This document shows, in pieces, positions 48,037 through 57,734 of a DNA stretch of 64,000 nucleotides. Both the position numbers and the translations under genes were made by a program. The DNA comes from Pragia fontium DSM 5563 = ATCC 49100. GTDB lineage: Bacteria; Pseudomonadota; Gammaproteobacteria; Enterobacterales; Enterobacteriaceae. The notes beneath the pieces were generated by a model. That model searched no databases, was not told the DNA's origin, and saw only the letters and a list, made by a program, of their open reading frames with translations. The stretch is taken from NCBI RefSeq assembly GCF_900112475.1, contig NZ_FOLW01000009.1, positions 88,544 to 152,543 of the forward strand, given 5' to 3'. Every line of letters begins with the position of its first letter. Position 1 is the first letter of the stretch.

Positions 48037-48597
48037 TTATTGCTTAATTTTCAGTGAGCTGATGAATTTATCCACCGCTTTTTCTGCGTCAGCCTGCTGG
48101 TCAATTGGGTAGGTAATCTGCATGGTTAGTAGCTGATCATCAATTTGGCCTAACAGCGTAGATGAGAAGTTCTTTTTACCATCAATCTTGATAGCAGTAT
48201 CCAGACGCTGTAACTGCTGGCCGCTGGCTTCTACGCTGGTTTTTTTGATCACGAGTAGCTCGCTATCGCGCATTTTTTGTTGATCTTCCATGCGGGTCAG
48301 CAGGTTTTCCAGAGAATCACCCGGCATGGAGCTGCTAATAACAATCAGCATTTTCTGCGCATTATTATCGGCGTAGACCGCCATATTGGTGGTTTGAGAG
48401 GTATTTTTACCGCTCTGATCCTGTAGACCATCTGGTACGGTAAAGCTGACTTTTCCACCCAATGCGCTGATTTGTTGAGCGGACTGTTCTGTGGAAGCAC
48501 TATTTCCTGCCGGAGTCGATTGCTCTTTACCACCGTCACAGGCGGCAAGGCTAGCGGCGAACAGGCACAGACCTATAATCTTAACTATCTTCTGCAT
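48037..48597 (-). CDS. dcrB: DcrB, inner-membrane lipoprotein
   Basis: A 186-residue lipoprotein with signal peptide and lipobox SLAAC (Cys at about residue 20). The mature domain VSFTVPDGLQDQSGK and SMPGDSLENLLTRMEDQQ correspond to E. coli DcrB, known from its need in phage C1/C6 infection and linked to lipoprotein maturation. It lies beside yhhQ as in E. coli, followed by the repeat region. Confidence 0.92.
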   Translation of the reverse strand: MQKIVKIIGLCLFAASLAACDGGKEQSTPAGNSASTEQSAQQISALGGKVSFTVPDGLQDQSGKNTSQTTNMAVYADNNAQKMLIVISSSMPGDSLENLLTRMEDQQKMRDSELLVIKKTSVEASGQQLQRLDTAIKIDGKKNFSSTLLGQIDDQLLTMQITYPIDQQADAEKAVDKFISSLKIKQ

Positions 48598-48693
48598 GGT
48601 ACTTCCTTAAATTGATAAGCTGACGCTTTGGGATGAAATGAACGGGATAAAAATATCACTTCTATAGCTATCTCGCCAAATAATCTGCCAATT

Positions 48694-49359
48694 TTATCCG
48701 TGCAACAGCTTTGGCGAGGCGTTGGTTTGAACCAAACGCTTAAGCAAAACATTCAATAAAATGCCATACATTGGCAGGAAGAACAGGGCACAGATAATCA
48801 GTTTGAAAGCATAGTCTACCAGCGCGATTTCTACCCAGTTTTCGGCCATAAAGGCGTTAGTGCTGTTATAGAAAGCGATAGAGAAGAAGGCAATAGTGTC
48901 ACTTAAGTTACCGAATACCGCCGATACGCTGGGCGCGATCCACCAGGTTTTTAACTGACGGAAACGATTGAACACATAAATATCTAAAATCTGACCCAAT
49001 ACGTAAGCCATAAAGCTGGCAATGGCAATTCTGGCCACCACCAAATTGAAGCTATAAATCGACTGATAGCCTTGCCATGAACCATCATAGAATAAGGTGG
49101 ATAACAGATAAGAGATAGCCAGCGCCGGGATCATCACCACCAGAATAATTCTACGAGCCAACGGAGCGCCAAACACCCGAACGGTCAGGTCAGTGGTGAG
49201 AAAAATAAATGGGAACGTGAATGCGCCCCAAGTGGTATGGAAACCGAAAATACTGATCGGTAGCTGCACCAGATAGTTGCTGGACGCAATGATCAGAATA
49301 TGGAAAAACGATAGCCAAATTAGCGCACGCAGACGCTGCTGAGGTGAAAATTCAAACAT
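48694..49359 (-). CDS. yhhQ: YhhQ, queuosine precursor transporter
   Basis: A 221-residue inner-membrane protein of the VUT/YhhQ family with about six helices (IFGFHTTWGAFTFPFIFLTTD and YVFNRFRQLKTWWIAPSVSA are conserved regions). In E. coli it imports 7-cyano-7-deazaguanine (preQ0) and 7-aminomethyl-7-deazaguanine (preQ1) for tRNA queuosine. The leader can fold so as to cover its own ribosome binding site. Confidence 0.94.
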   Translation of the reverse strand: MFEFSPQQRLRALIWLSFFHILIIASSNYLVQLPISIFGFHTTWGAFTFPFIFLTTDLTVRVFGAPLARRIILVVMIPALAISYLLSTLFYDGSWQGYQSIYSFNLVVARIAIASFMAYVLGQILDIYVFNRFRQLKTWWIAPSVSAVFGNLSDTIAFFSIAFYNSTNAFMAENWVEIALVDYAFKLIICALFFLPMYGILLNVLLKRLVQTNASPKLLHG

Positions 49360-49416
49360 GTTTTTGACCTTTTTAGTTGAGTATTAACACTCTGTTGGGG
49401 TGAGGGAACCCAACCT
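49360..49416 (-). promoter_or_regulatory. Structured leader of yhhQ, possible preQ1-I riboswitch
   Basis: On the minus strand, GTTGGG-ttccctca-CCCCAAC (49394-49414) forms a hairpin with GGGTTC in its loop side, followed by GAGT-gttaat-ACTC and an A-rich tail CTAAAAAGG that contains the ribosome binding site. Loop CCT could pair with the AGG of that site, which is the preQ1-I logic. Loop and tail lengths differ from the classic form. Suggestive only. Confidence 0.3.
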
Positions 49417-49624
49417 ATGCATGGATAAAATAGTTTATACGCCCAATAAAGCGAACGGCAAATGATACTCAGTTGTGGTATTAATGCAATCCTTGACTGT
49501 TTTTTATTCGTTATCGGTTCCAAGGTGCGGAAACGTTTTTTATTAACTTGGCTTGCACTGATAACCCATCGTATTAAACTAGTGCGGTTAGTAATCGCCC
49601 CTATTCTATTGATTTGAGATTTTC

Positions 49625-49873
49625 ATGACTGATTTATTTACCCATCCGGATAAAACCCTTGATGCGTTAGGGCTACGCTGCCCTGAGCCGGTAATGATGG
49701 TGCGCAAAGCGGTACGCCATATGGAAGCCGGACAAACCTTGCTGATAGTGGCTGACGATCCTGCGACGACGCGTGATATTCCGGGTTTCTGTCGGTTTAT
49801 GGATCACGAATTGCTCGGTGCAGACACCGAGCAATTACCGTATCGGTATTTAATTCGTAAGGGCAGTGCCTAG
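49625..49873 (+). CDS. tusA: TusA, sulfur carrier protein for tRNA thiolation
   Basis: An 82-residue protein with the CPxP motif [14 protein letters not shown] (Cys at about residue 19) that carries persulphide from IscS to TusBCD for 2-thiouridine formation. Length and sequence match E. coli TusA (SirA/YhhP). It converges on yhhN with a gap of only 35 bases. In E. coli zntA lies between these genes; it is absent here. Confidence 0.95.
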   Translation: MTDLFTHPDKTLDALGLRCPEPVMMVRKAVRHMEAGQTLLIVADDPATTRDIPGFCRFMDHELLGADTEQLPYRYLIRKGSA

Positions 49874-49908
49874 CGCTAGCCAGGTTGTTTCACTCTGAGA
49901 GTGGTGGG

Positions 49909-50535
49909 TCAAATATGTAATGACCGAACAATCATAAAGTGACCGAGGAAGTAACCGACAGCGATAATGGCGTTGGCCGCCTGAAAAGGCTGGCGATAGC
50001 GATTGGTCAGCCAAATCATGGCGGTAACCAATAGCAGTGTGCTACCAACCAATTGGCTAAAGCTCATATCGCTGGGCTGAGTAAGATAGCCTTCCGCAGC
50101 AACCCATACCATCAAGACTGTCATGGCGATATAAGTGGCGACCGGCCAACGCATATCCTCCAGACGATTCCACAGTAGCAGAATCACGGCAAGTCCAACC
50201 ACAAACAGTATGACAATCAGCGGCCAGTAAAAACTCAGCTTTAGCGGACTGGCAAAATACAGCGTGTAGAGTAAGTGGGAAATAAATAGCGCACCCACGG
50301 TATATAGCATCCGTTCCTGAGGGAGCATTTGGACAATATCGCTCACTAAGCTGGCTAACAGACCCAATATAATCAGATAGCTAAAGGTGGTCAGGTCCGG
50401 AGCCTGCCATGCCCACAATAACATCAACAGCATGGTGACGGGTTTAAATACCCAACATTGCCATTTAGGACCACGGTAAGCGGAGTCGATATATATCCAA
50501 CCTGAGAAAATTACGGCTAAAAATGGCCAACTCAT
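49909..50535 (-). CDS. yhhN: YhhN-family membrane protein (lysoplasmalogenase-like)
   Basis: A 208-residue polytopic protein with about seven or eight hydrophobic helices. The E. coli YhhN/TMEM86 family, whose animal members hydrolyse lysoplasmalogen, has this layout and position. MSWPFLAVIFSGWIYIDSAY and the conserved acidic residues in the membrane are consistent. Enzymatic activity here is unproven. Confidence 0.85.
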   Translation of the reverse strand: MSWPFLAVIFSGWIYIDSAYRGPKWQCWVFKPVTMLLMLLWAWQAPDLTTFSYLIILGLLASLVSDIVQMLPQERMLYTVGALFISHLLYTLYFASPLKLSFYWPLIVILFVVGLAVILLLWNRLEDMRWPVATYIAMTVLMVWVAAEGYLTQPSDMSFSQLVGSTLLLVTAMIWLTNRYRQPFQAANAIIAVGYFLGHFMIVRSLHI

Positions 50536-50598
50536 AGTTCTTCCCTCGGTTATCTTTCTGCCATGTTGTTATGACTAAGTTTAGGGCGCTTACGCGGT

Positions 50599-50880
50599 TT
50601 ATGGCTTATTTTTTTGTTGCCAGGCGATCAGCTCAAATACGCCAAAGACAAAAATCTTAAACTCCTGCCAACCGCTGATTTTAGGCCCATCTTTAGGCAA
50701 GGTTGATTTCAACATCATTAATTGCAAGCCGTGCATAAAAAACATAAAGGCCATGGCGACATGCATAAAGTACTTTAACGGGCTGGGAAACGGCTGAAAT
50801 AAATTCAGCAGGAGGAATCCCCATACGCCAAGCATTAACAGGCGACCCAGATTAATAAAGATTTGTTTAAGCATCATCAT
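50599..50880 (-). CDS. yhhL: YhhL, DUF1145 membrane protein
   Basis: A 93-residue protein with two membrane helices and the family motif MLKSTLPKDGPK, followed by FVFGVFELIAWQQK, matching E. coli YhhL. Three consecutive ATG codons begin the frame (50880, 50877, 50874). It overlaps the rsmD stop by 14 bases, so it is translationally coupled. Function unknown. Confidence 0.88.
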   Translation of the reverse strand: MMMLKQIFINLGRLLMLGVWGFLLLNLFQPFPSPLKYFMHVAMAFMFFMHGLQLMMLKSTLPKDGPKISGWQEFKIFVFGVFELIAWQQKNKP

Positions 50881-51481
50881 CTTCCTGTTGTTCCAATACG
50901 CTCAGTGACTGGCGATGGTATAGGCGATAGGCAACCTGCCCGGCGGTTTTCTCACGATGTAAACGCCAGTTGGTTGGTACGTCTAGATTGCTGTGCTCAG
51001 TTTCCGCTTCGAGATAAATCCAGGCCTCATCGGCCAGCCAGCCCTGTTTTTCCAGTAAGGCGATGGTGTCGGGTAACAGACCGCAGCGAAAAGGCGGATC
51101 GAGAAATACCACATTAAATGCGCTGCCCGGTTGAGCCAACCAGTTAAGGGCGTTGGTATGTACGACCTGTCCTTTGTCTGAATTCAGCAGTGCCAGATTT
51201 TTTTGTAATTGCTGAGCGATAGACTTTTCGGCTTCTAGTAACACCGTTTCTCCGGCATAGCGGGAAAGTGCTTCAAATCCTAGTGCGCCACTACCGGCAA
51301 AACAGTCGAGACATTTAGCATCATAAAGTACCGGAGCCAGCCAGTTAAACAGGGTTTCACGTACCCGGTCGGTGGTTGGACGTAGGCCGGGACTATCCGG
51401 CACCGGTAGCTTTCTGCCTCGCCATTGTCCGCCAATAATCCGTATCTGTCCGGCTTTGTGTGGCTGTGGTTTTTTACTCAT
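50867..51481 (-). CDS. rsmD: RsmD, 16S rRNA (guanine(966)-N2)-methyltransferase
   Basis: A 204-residue SAM-dependent methyltransferase. IRIIGGQWRGRKLPVPDSPG is the N-terminal family motif, LDCFAGSGALGFEALSRYA binds SAM and VVFLDPPFRCG is the catalytic DPPF motif. It is divergent from ftsY, the standard enterobacterial arrangement. Confidence 0.95.
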   Translation of the reverse strand: MSKKPQPHKAGQIRIIGGQWRGRKLPVPDSPGLRPTTDRVRETLFNWLAPVLYDAKCLDCFAGSGALGFEALSRYAGETVLLEAEKSIAQQLQKNLALLNSDKGQVVHTNALNWLAQPGSAFNVVFLDPPFRCGLLPDTIALLEKQGWLADEAWIYLEAETEHSNLDVPTNWRLHREKTAGQVAYRLYHRQSLSVLEQQEDDDA

Positions 51482-51799
51482 ACGCTCTGCTATTGGTTAA
51501 CGGTATGTGAAGAATCTATCGCTATTATAGCGGCAGCCGGTCAATTTAAAAATCGGCTTTAGCCAAAAGGGCGGTGAATGATGTTTGGCAGGAATGGATG
51601 TCACCGAGGATTAACTCTGATTTATCTTATTGAGGGAGTAAGGATTGAATGATTTTAATCCGATGGATGTTAAAATATCAGGCTTCAGAGATAACAGTGA
51701 TTCAAATAGCGAATTGATATCTATCATTCCTTGATGAGTGTTAGACTTAAGCTATCTGTAAGTGTGCGTAATACTAGGGTGGAGGTTGTTGTTACAACT

Positions 51800-53314
51800 A
51801 TGGCAAAAAATAAAAAACGCGGTTTATTTTCCTGGTTAGGCTTTAACCGTCAGGATGAAGAGGTTAAGCAACAGGAAGAATTAACCCAAGAAATTGAACA
51901 GCAACAGTCTGATGATTTATTACCTGCTTCAGAACCGGTTACCGATGCCATTTCTGAGCATACCGATCGCGCTAATGCTGATGCCGCCGCCACTGATACC
52001 GATGTTACGCCAGAACTCCATTTGGAACAGACGGCGGAAGCCGGTGCGCCAGAGGAAACTTATGACGATCCGTTAACGCCGTTGGTTGAGCCTCGTGAAC
52101 AGGCTTTTCAGGTTATTGAGACGCTGGCCGCTGAGCCGCAGACTGCACTGACCGCGACAGATGATGAAGTGGAAACGGCTCGCGAACAGAATGAACAGGC
52201 TGAATACGATGATACTGATGTGGTTGATGAGCCGGTTTTCAATCAGACCGAATCATTAGATGAAGAAATCGATGAAGCTCTGGCCGCTGAGGCCCAGCGA
52301 ACCGATGCTGAAGACCCCGAGCAGATTATCGAGGAAGAAGAGCAACAAGCGTTAGAGGACTCTTTTGAACAGCAAGAGCAGGAAAGACCAACCAAAGAAG
52401 GCTTCTTTGCTCGCTTAAAACGCAGCCTGTTAAAAACTAAACAGAATCTGGGTTCTGGTTTTATCAGTCTGTTTCGCGGTAAGCGAATTGATGATGATTT
52501 GTTCGAAGAACTGGAAGAACAACTCTTGATCGCCGACGTTGGCGTCAATACCACCAGTAAAATCATCGCTTCTTTGACTGAACACGCCAGCCGCCGCGAT
52601 CTTAAGGATGCAGAATCGCTGTATGGCAAGCTAAAAGAAGAGATGGCAGATATTCTGCAAAAAGTTGAGCAACCGCTGGATGTCACCGGCCATAAGCCGT
52701 TTGTTATTTTAATGGTTGGGGTTAACGGTGTAGGTAAAACCACCACTATTGGTAAGTTGGCTCGTCAGTTTCAGGCTGAAGGCAAATCTGTCATGCTGGC
52801 CGCAGGTGATACTTTCCGCGCCGCAGCAGTAGAGCAATTACAGGTCTGGGGGCAGCGTAACAAGATCCCGGTGGTGGCACAGCATACTGGCGCAGATTCA
52901 GCCTCGGTCATTTTTGATGCCATTCAGGCGGCGCAGTCCCGCGGCGTTGACGTATTAATTGCTGATACAGCCGGGCGGTTACAGAATAAATCGCACCTGA
53001 TGGAAGAGTTGAAGAAAATTGTGCGGGTGATGAAAAAGCTGGATGAGAATGCACCACACGAAATTATGCTGACGATTGACGCCAGTACCGGTCAAAATGC
53101 TATCAGCCAAACTAAACTATTTGATGAAGCCATTGGCTTGACGGGAATTACCTTAACTAAGCTGGACGGTACCGCAAAAGGCGGGGTGATTTTCTCCGTT
53201 GCTGACCAGTTTGGTATACCTATTCGTTATATTGGGGTAGGGGAAGGTATTGAGGATTTACGGCCTTTCCAAGCCGATGATTTTATAGAAGCGCTTTTCG
53301 CCCGAGAGGATTAA
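51800..53314 (+). CDS. ftsY: FtsY, signal recognition particle receptor
   Basis: A protein of about 504 residues. Start MAKNKKRGLFSWLGF matches E. coli FtsY; the frame extends to 51731 without support. Residues 20 to about 200 form the acidic A domain, rich in Glu, Gln and Asp. The NG GTPase follows, with EGFFARLKRSLLKTKQNLGS, G1 GVNGVGKTTT, DTFRAAAVEQ, DTAGR and TKLDGTAKGG. It docks the SRP-ribosome complex to SecYEG. It starts the ftsYEX operon. Confidence 0.96.
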   Translation: MAKNKKRGLFSWLGFNRQDEEVKQQEELTQEIEQQQSDDLLPASEPVTDAISEHTDRANADAAATDTDVTPELHLEQTAEAGAPEETYDDPLTPLVEPREQAFQVIETLAAEPQTALTATDDEVETAREQNEQAEYDDTDVVDEPVFNQTESLDEEIDEALAAEAQRTDAEDPEQIIEEEEQQALEDSFEQQEQERPTKEGFFARLKRSLLKTKQNLGSGFISLFRGKRIDDDLFEELEEQLLIADVGVNTTSKIIASLTEHASRRDLKDAESLYGKLKEEMADILQKVEQPLDVTGHKPFVILMVGVNGVGKTTTIGKLARQFQAEGKSVMLAAGDTFRAAAVEQLQVWGQRNKIPVVAQHTGADSASVIFDAIQAAQSRGVDVLIADTAGRLQNKSHLMEELKKIVRVMKKLDENAPHEIMLTIDASTGQNAISQTKLFDEAIGLTGITLTKLDGTAKGGVIFSVADQFGIPIRYIGVGEGIEDLRPFQADDFIEALFARED

Positions 53315-53318
53315 AACG

Positions 53319-53993
53319 ATGATTCGTTTTGAACAAGTCAGCAAAGCTTATTTAGGCGGCCAGCAGGCATTGCAGGGGGTTAACTTCCATCTGCAACAGG
53401 CTGAAATGGCTTTCTTAACCGGTCATTCCGGTGCCGGTAAGAGTACGTTACTTAAGCTGATTTGTGGTATTGAACGCCCCAGCGATGGCCACATCTGGTT
53501 TTCCGGCCACGATGTCAGCCGCCTGAAGCATGCTGAAGTGCCTTTTCTACGCCGCCAGATCGGTATGATTTTTCAGGATCATAATCTGTTGGCCGACCGC
53601 ACGGTGTATGACAATGTTTCATTGCCGATGATTATCTGTGGCGCCAGTCCAGAAGAGATCCGTCGTCGTGCTTCCGCCGCGTTAGATAAAGTCGGGCTAC
53701 TGGATAAAGCCAAGTGTTTCCCAGTACAGCTTTCCGGCGGTGAGCAACAGCGAGTAGGTATTGCCCGGGCGGTAGTGAATAAACCTTCGGTATTATTGGC
53801 GGATGAGCCTACCGGGAATTTGGACGATGAACTGTCGGCCGGTATTCTGCGGTTGTTTGAGGAGTTTAACCGAGTCGGCGTGACGGTTTTGATGGCCACC
53901 CATGATAGCGGGCTAATTGCCAGTCGTTCTTACCGAGTGCTGACGCTTTCCCACGGTCGTTTAAGCGGGGGGGATGCCGATGCGCGGTACTAA
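53319..53993 (+). CDS. ftsE: FtsE, cell-division ABC transporter ATPase
   Basis: A 224-residue ABC ATPase with Walker [10 protein letters not shown], signature [15 protein letters not shown] and Walker [14 protein letters not shown]. With FtsX it activates amidase regulators at the septum. Four bases separate it from ftsY, and it overlaps ftsX by 20 bases. Confidence 0.97.
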   Translation: MIRFEQVSKAYLGGQQALQGVNFHLQQAEMAFLTGHSGAGKSTLLKLICGIERPSDGHIWFSGHDVSRLKHAEVPFLRRQIGMIFQDHNLLADRTVYDNVSLPMIICGASPEEIRRRASAALDKVGLLDKAKCFPVQLSGGEQQRVGIARAVVNKPSVLLADEPTGNLDDELSAGILRLFEEFNRVGVTVLMATHDSGLIASRSYRVLTLSHGRLSGGDADARY

Positions 53994-54966
53994 TCGTCAG
54001 GTAAAAAAAGCTTCATCTGCGGGGAATAAAACCAATGTACCGTCTCGCAGTACCGGAGGATGGCGCGAACAGTGGCGCTACGCCTGGCAGAATACCTTTG
54101 TTGATATGCTGCGTCAGCCGCTGGCGACATTTTTGACGATTATGGTGATTGCCATTTCGTTGACGCTGCCGAGCCTGTGCTATTTGGTATGGAAGAATGT
54201 GAATCAGGCTGCGACCCAGTGGTACCCAACGCCGCAAATTACCATTTATCTGGATAAGAAACTGGATGAGTCGGCGGCGGCAGGCGTTATCACTCAGATT
54301 AACGGGTTGAGTGGCGTTGAGAAGGTTAACTATATTTCCCGTGATAATGCCTTGAATGAATTCCGGGAGTGGTCAGGCTTTGGTAGTGCGCTGGATATGC
54401 TTAGCGATAATCCGCTGCCAGCGTTGGCGATTGTTTCCCCTAAAGCGGATGGTCTTAGTTCGGATGCCTTAGTAAAACTGCGGGAAGAAATACGCCAGAT
54501 TCAGGGCGTGAACGATGTAAAAACCGATGATAGCTGGTTCTCTCGTTTATCGGCGTTAACCAAACTGGTTGGAAATATCGCCGGTACGATTGCGGTATTA
54601 ATGATAGTTGCCGTGTTTTTGGTGATTGGTAACAGTGTTCGACTGAATATTTTCAGCCGTCGCGATACCATCAGTATTATGAAATTGATCGGTGCTACCG
54701 ACGGATTTATTCTACGGCCGTTCCTGAATGGTGGGATGTTACTGGGATTATTGGGTGCCGTATTGTCGCTGATTATGTCTCAGGCGTTGGTTTGGTCGCT
54801 GGATTCCGCTGTGGCGGAAACGGCAAAGGTGTTTGGCACACTGTTTTCCATCAAGGGCCTAAGTTGGGATGAAAGCCTGTTACTGCTGGTGGTTTCAGCC
54901 ATGATTGGTTGGGTGGCTGCATGGTTGGCAACGGTGCGACATTTACGCCAATTTACACCAAGATAA
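53974..54966 (+). CDS. ftsX: FtsX, cell-division ABC transporter membrane subunit
   Basis: A 330-residue membrane protein with four helices: one near residues 40-65, a large periplasmic loop (about 75-215) that contacts EnvC, and three C-terminal helices. The cytoplasmic N-terminus is basic. Sequence [20 protein letters not shown] and [20 protein letters not shown] are conserved. rpoH follows after about 280 bases. Confidence 0.96.
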   Translation: MPMRGTNRQVKKASSAGNKTNVPSRSTGGWREQWRYAWQNTFVDMLRQPLATFLTIMVIAISLTLPSLCYLVWKNVNQAATQWYPTPQITIYLDKKLDESAAAGVITQINGLSGVEKVNYISRDNALNEFREWSGFGSALDMLSDNPLPALAIVSPKADGLSSDALVKLREEIRQIQGVNDVKTDDSWFSRLSALTKLVGNIAGTIAVLMIVAVFLVIGNSVRLNIFSRRDTISIMKLIGATDGFILRPFLNGGMLLGLLGAVLSLIMSQALVWSLDSAVAETAKVFGTLFSIKGLSWDESLLLLVVSAMIGWVAAWLATVRHLRQFTPR

Positions 54967-55244
54967 ATTAATTTTGTTATACTATAAAAGTTGTGCTACG
55001 TGATGAGATGCTGTTATGGTTTGGGTTGTGCCGGATAGTGTGGAAGAGATAAACATCGTCTGCATTATCTGATGACATACAGCACAAAATGACTCAATCA
55101 GATGGAACTTATGGTTGAGATTCAAGTCTAAAAACGAGTAAGCAACAACGGCAAGGTAGAGCCCTTTACGTTTGGTTCCGGTGGATTATCCGGGTAAACA
55201 GTATCAAAATTACCAATGATTGATTTCTCTATGAGAGGGTTTGA
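54967..55244 (+). promoter_or_regulatory. rpoH promoter region with a sigma-E promoter
   Basis: GGAACTT (55104-55110), a 16-base spacer and TCTAA (55127-55131) match the sigma-E consensus and correspond to the rpoH P3 promoter of E. coli, the one used at extreme temperature. A TATACT (54978-54983) may be a sigma-70 -10 box. The leader and first codons of rpoH form the known heat sensor in E. coli; it cannot be verified here. Confidence 0.7.
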
Positions 55245-56102
55245 ATGACTAAAGAAATGCGAACTTTGGCTCTGGTTCCCCAAGGTAGTTTGGAGGCCTA
55301 TATCAGGGCTGCCAATACCTATCCGATGTTAACTGCGGATGAGGAACGCGATCTGGCTGAACGGCTGCATTATGACGGCGATCTGGCGGCAGCGAAAAAG
55401 CTGATTCTGTCCCATCTGCGTTTTGTTGTTCACGTCGCTCGTAACTATTCAGGCTATGGATTACCTCAGGCTGATCTGATCCAGGAAGGTAACATTGGCT
55501 TGATGAAAGCGGTTCGTCGTTTTAATCCGGAAGTTGGCGTTCGTCTGGTTTCCTTTGCGGTTCACTGGATTAAAGCTGAAATTCATGAATACGTATTGCG
55601 CAATTGGCGCATCGTAAAGATTGCTACCACTAAAGCTCAGCGTAAGCTGTTCTTTAATCTGCGTAAGTCTAAGCAGCGTTTAGGCTGGTTTAGTCAGGAT
55701 GAAGTTGAACTGGTTGCCCGTGAGCTGGGGGTTTCAAGTAAAGATGTACTTGAAATGGAATCCCGCATGGCGGCACAGGACATGGCTTTTGATATATCTC
55801 CTGATGAAGACAATGAAAACAGCGCTGTGGCTCCTGCGATGTTCCTGGAAGATAAAACGTCTGATTTTGCTGAAAGCATTGAAGATGAAAACTGGGACAA
55901 CGACGCAGCTGATAAGCTGACTCAGGCTCTGAGTGGCTTGGACGATCGTAGTCAGCATATTATACGTGCTCGCTGGCTCAATAATGATGAGACCAAAGCA
56001 ACATTACAGGAACTCGCTGACTGTTATGGTGTGTCTGCCGAGCGTGTACGCCAGCTTGAAAAGAACGCCATGAAAAAACTGCGTGTGGCGATTGAAGCAT
56101 AA
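55245..56102 (+). CDS. rpoH: RpoH, sigma-32 heat-shock sigma factor
   Basis: A 285-residue sigma-70 group 3 factor. Region 2 is [19 protein letters not shown] with [17 protein letters not shown], the RpoH-specific box is [20 protein letters not shown], and region 4 ends [17 protein letters not shown]. It directs chaperone and protease genes. In E. coli it is regulated by mRNA structure, DnaK/DnaJ and FtsH. A clear terminator follows. Confidence 0.97.
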   Translation: MTKEMRTLALVPQGSLEAYIRAANTYPMLTADEERDLAERLHYDGDLAAAKKLILSHLRFVVHVARNYSGYGLPQADLIQEGNIGLMKAVRRFNPEVGVRLVSFAVHWIKAEIHEYVLRNWRIVKIATTKAQRKLFFNLRKSKQRLGWFSQDEVELVARELGVSSKDVLEMESRMAAQDMAFDISPDEDNENSAVAPAMFLEDKTSDFAESIEDENWDNDAADKLTQALSGLDDRSQHIIRARWLNNDETKATLQELADCYGVSAERVRQLEKNAMKKLRVAIEA

Positions 56103-56129
56103 TCGAGCTTTGATGCTGAGTTGAGAAAA

Positions 56130-56157
56130 GGTGGCTTAATTAAGCCGCCTTTTTTAT
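56130..56157 (+). terminator. Terminator after rpoH
   Basis: GGTGGCTT-aatt-AAGCCGCC followed by TTTTTTATT, 27 bases after the rpoH stop. A classic intrinsic terminator. Confidence 0.92.
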
Positions 56158-56244
56158 TGCCTGAAAATGGTGTATTCAGATCTATACCTGATATTCAAAA
56201 TACCGCTATAATAGTTGAGTGTTTTACTATGGTATGGCGAGATT

Positions 56245-56568
56245 ATGGAACAGTTCGGCACAATTAGCATCGATGATGCTTTTAAGCGTTTACAACAGGG
56301 TGAGGTATCATTAGTCGATATTCGCGATGCCCACAGCTTTCAGTCAGGCCATGTACCTGAAGCGATACACCTGACAGACTCTACCTTGAATGGGTTTATG
56401 CAGCAGACCGACTTCAGTCATCCTATTTTGGTGATGTGTTATCACGGCATCAGTAGCCGAGGGGCTGCCCAGTACTTGGTTAATCAGGGGTTTGAAGAAG
56501 TATATAGCGTTGAAGGTGGCTTTGAGTCTTGGCAGCGTCATTATCCGCAGAATATCATCACGTCTTAG
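56245..56568 (+). CDS. glpE: GlpE, thiosulfate sulfurtransferase
   Basis: A 107-residue single rhodanese domain with active-site loop CYHGISSRGAAQ (Cys at about residue 65). It transfers sulfane sulfur from thiosulfate to cyanide or thiols; the link to glycerol metabolism is by operon only. ATG 56245 gives the family N-terminus MEQFGTISIDDA; the frame opens earlier at 56215. It begins the glpEGR set. Confidence 0.94.
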   Translation: MEQFGTISIDDAFKRLQQGEVSLVDIRDAHSFQSGHVPEAIHLTDSTLNGFMQQTDFSHPILVMCYHGISSRGAAQYLVNQGFEEVYSVEGGFESWQRHYPQNIITS

Positions 56569-56854
56569 TCTTACTGGTTTTTAAGGCTATTGGGCGATTA
56601 CCCGATAGCCAACTCAACCGCCATCCAGCCTACATCTTTCATTTCTACCGGATTTACTTGAGTCTATCTATGATTAGAGGCGGCGTTATTAAGATAACCT
56701 CTAATAGGATAAGGTTTAATGTGATAAATTATGCCGGTATCAATAAGTTTATTGCGTAACTAATGCTTCAATGGCTGACATATCACTGGATGATATATTG
56801 TCAGACTGGCTATTCTTTACCTAAATTGTTGGGTTAATTTTTAAGTGAGTGTAG
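56569..56854. other. Gap between glpE and glpG
   Basis: An unusually long gap of 286 AT-rich bases for an operon that is tightly packed in E. coli. A short palindrome-like TATCACTGGATGATATATTG stretch (about 56781-56800) lies before glpG. No gene is credible. It may hold an internal promoter for glpGR. Confidence 0.4.
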
Positions 56855-57685
56855 ATGCTTCAGTTAATTGCTTTCTCTAATCCTCGTATGGCTCAGGCCT
56901 TTGTTGACTATATGGCGACCCTTAACGTCGATATTGAAATGCGTCACCAGCACGATCAGGTGGAGCTATGGTTAGCTGATGAAAGTGCGGAACCTATGGT
57001 TCGTCAGGAACTGGAGCAGTTTATTCATAATCCTACCGATCCGCGCTATTTGGCAGCCAGTTGGCAGTCAGGGGATCTGGATGCCAATATTACCTATCAT
57101 CGTTCTGATACCCTATCGACACTGCGCCAACAGGCTGGCCCGTTGACGTTTGCGGTTATTGCTATCTGTGTTGTTGTTTATATCTTGATGCAGATTTTTG
57201 GCGATGAAACTTTACTGAACTTACTTGCCTATCCGGCGGACAGCAGCCAATATATTCAGGTATGGCGCTGGGTTAGCCATGCTTTTTTACATTTTTCTCT
57301 GTTACATATTCTCTTTAATTTGGTGTGGTGGTGGTATCTTGGTGGGCCGTTGGAAAAACGCCTTGGTACCGGAAAACTATTAGAGATAACGCTACTATCG
57401 GCTATTTTATCCGGATATGGGCAAGCGATATTTAGCGGCCATTTGTTCGGTGGTTTGTCCGGTGTAGTCTATGCATTAATGGGATATTGTTGGTTGTCCG
57501 GTGAGCGTGCGCCGGAGCGTGGCGTCTTTATGCAGCGTTCATTAATGGTATTTGCCATCGTATGGTTAATTGCAGGCTACTTCGATATGTTTGGTATTTC
57601 GGTAGCCAATGCCGCCCATGTGGGTGGATTAGCCGTCGGTTTGGCTTTGGCATGGTGGGATACCCGAGCTTCTAAAAGGTATTAA
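56855..57685 (+). CDS. glpG: GlpG, rhomboid intramembrane serine protease
   Basis: A 276-residue protein: an N-terminal cytoplasmic domain (about 1-70) and six membrane helices. The catalytic serine lies in [15 protein letters not shown] and the histidine in [32 protein letters not shown] on the L1 loop side is also conserved. It cleaves membrane proteins within the bilayer. It is followed by glpR at 49 bases. Confidence 0.96.
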   Translation: MLQLIAFSNPRMAQAFVDYMATLNVDIEMRHQHDQVELWLADESAEPMVRQELEQFIHNPTDPRYLAASWQSGDLDANITYHRSDTLSTLRQQAGPLTFAVIAICVVVYILMQIFGDETLLNLLAYPADSSQYIQVWRWVSHAFLHFSLLHILFNLVWWWYLGGPLEKRLGTGKLLEITLLSAILSGYGQAIFSGHLFGGLSGVVYALMGYCWLSGERAPERGVFMQRSLMVFAIVWLIAGYFDMFGISVANAAHVGGLAVGLALAWWDTRASKRY

Positions 57686-57734
57686 TAAACAATAACAAAG
57701 GGCGCGTCAGGATAAACGCGTTTAGGGTCTCGAT

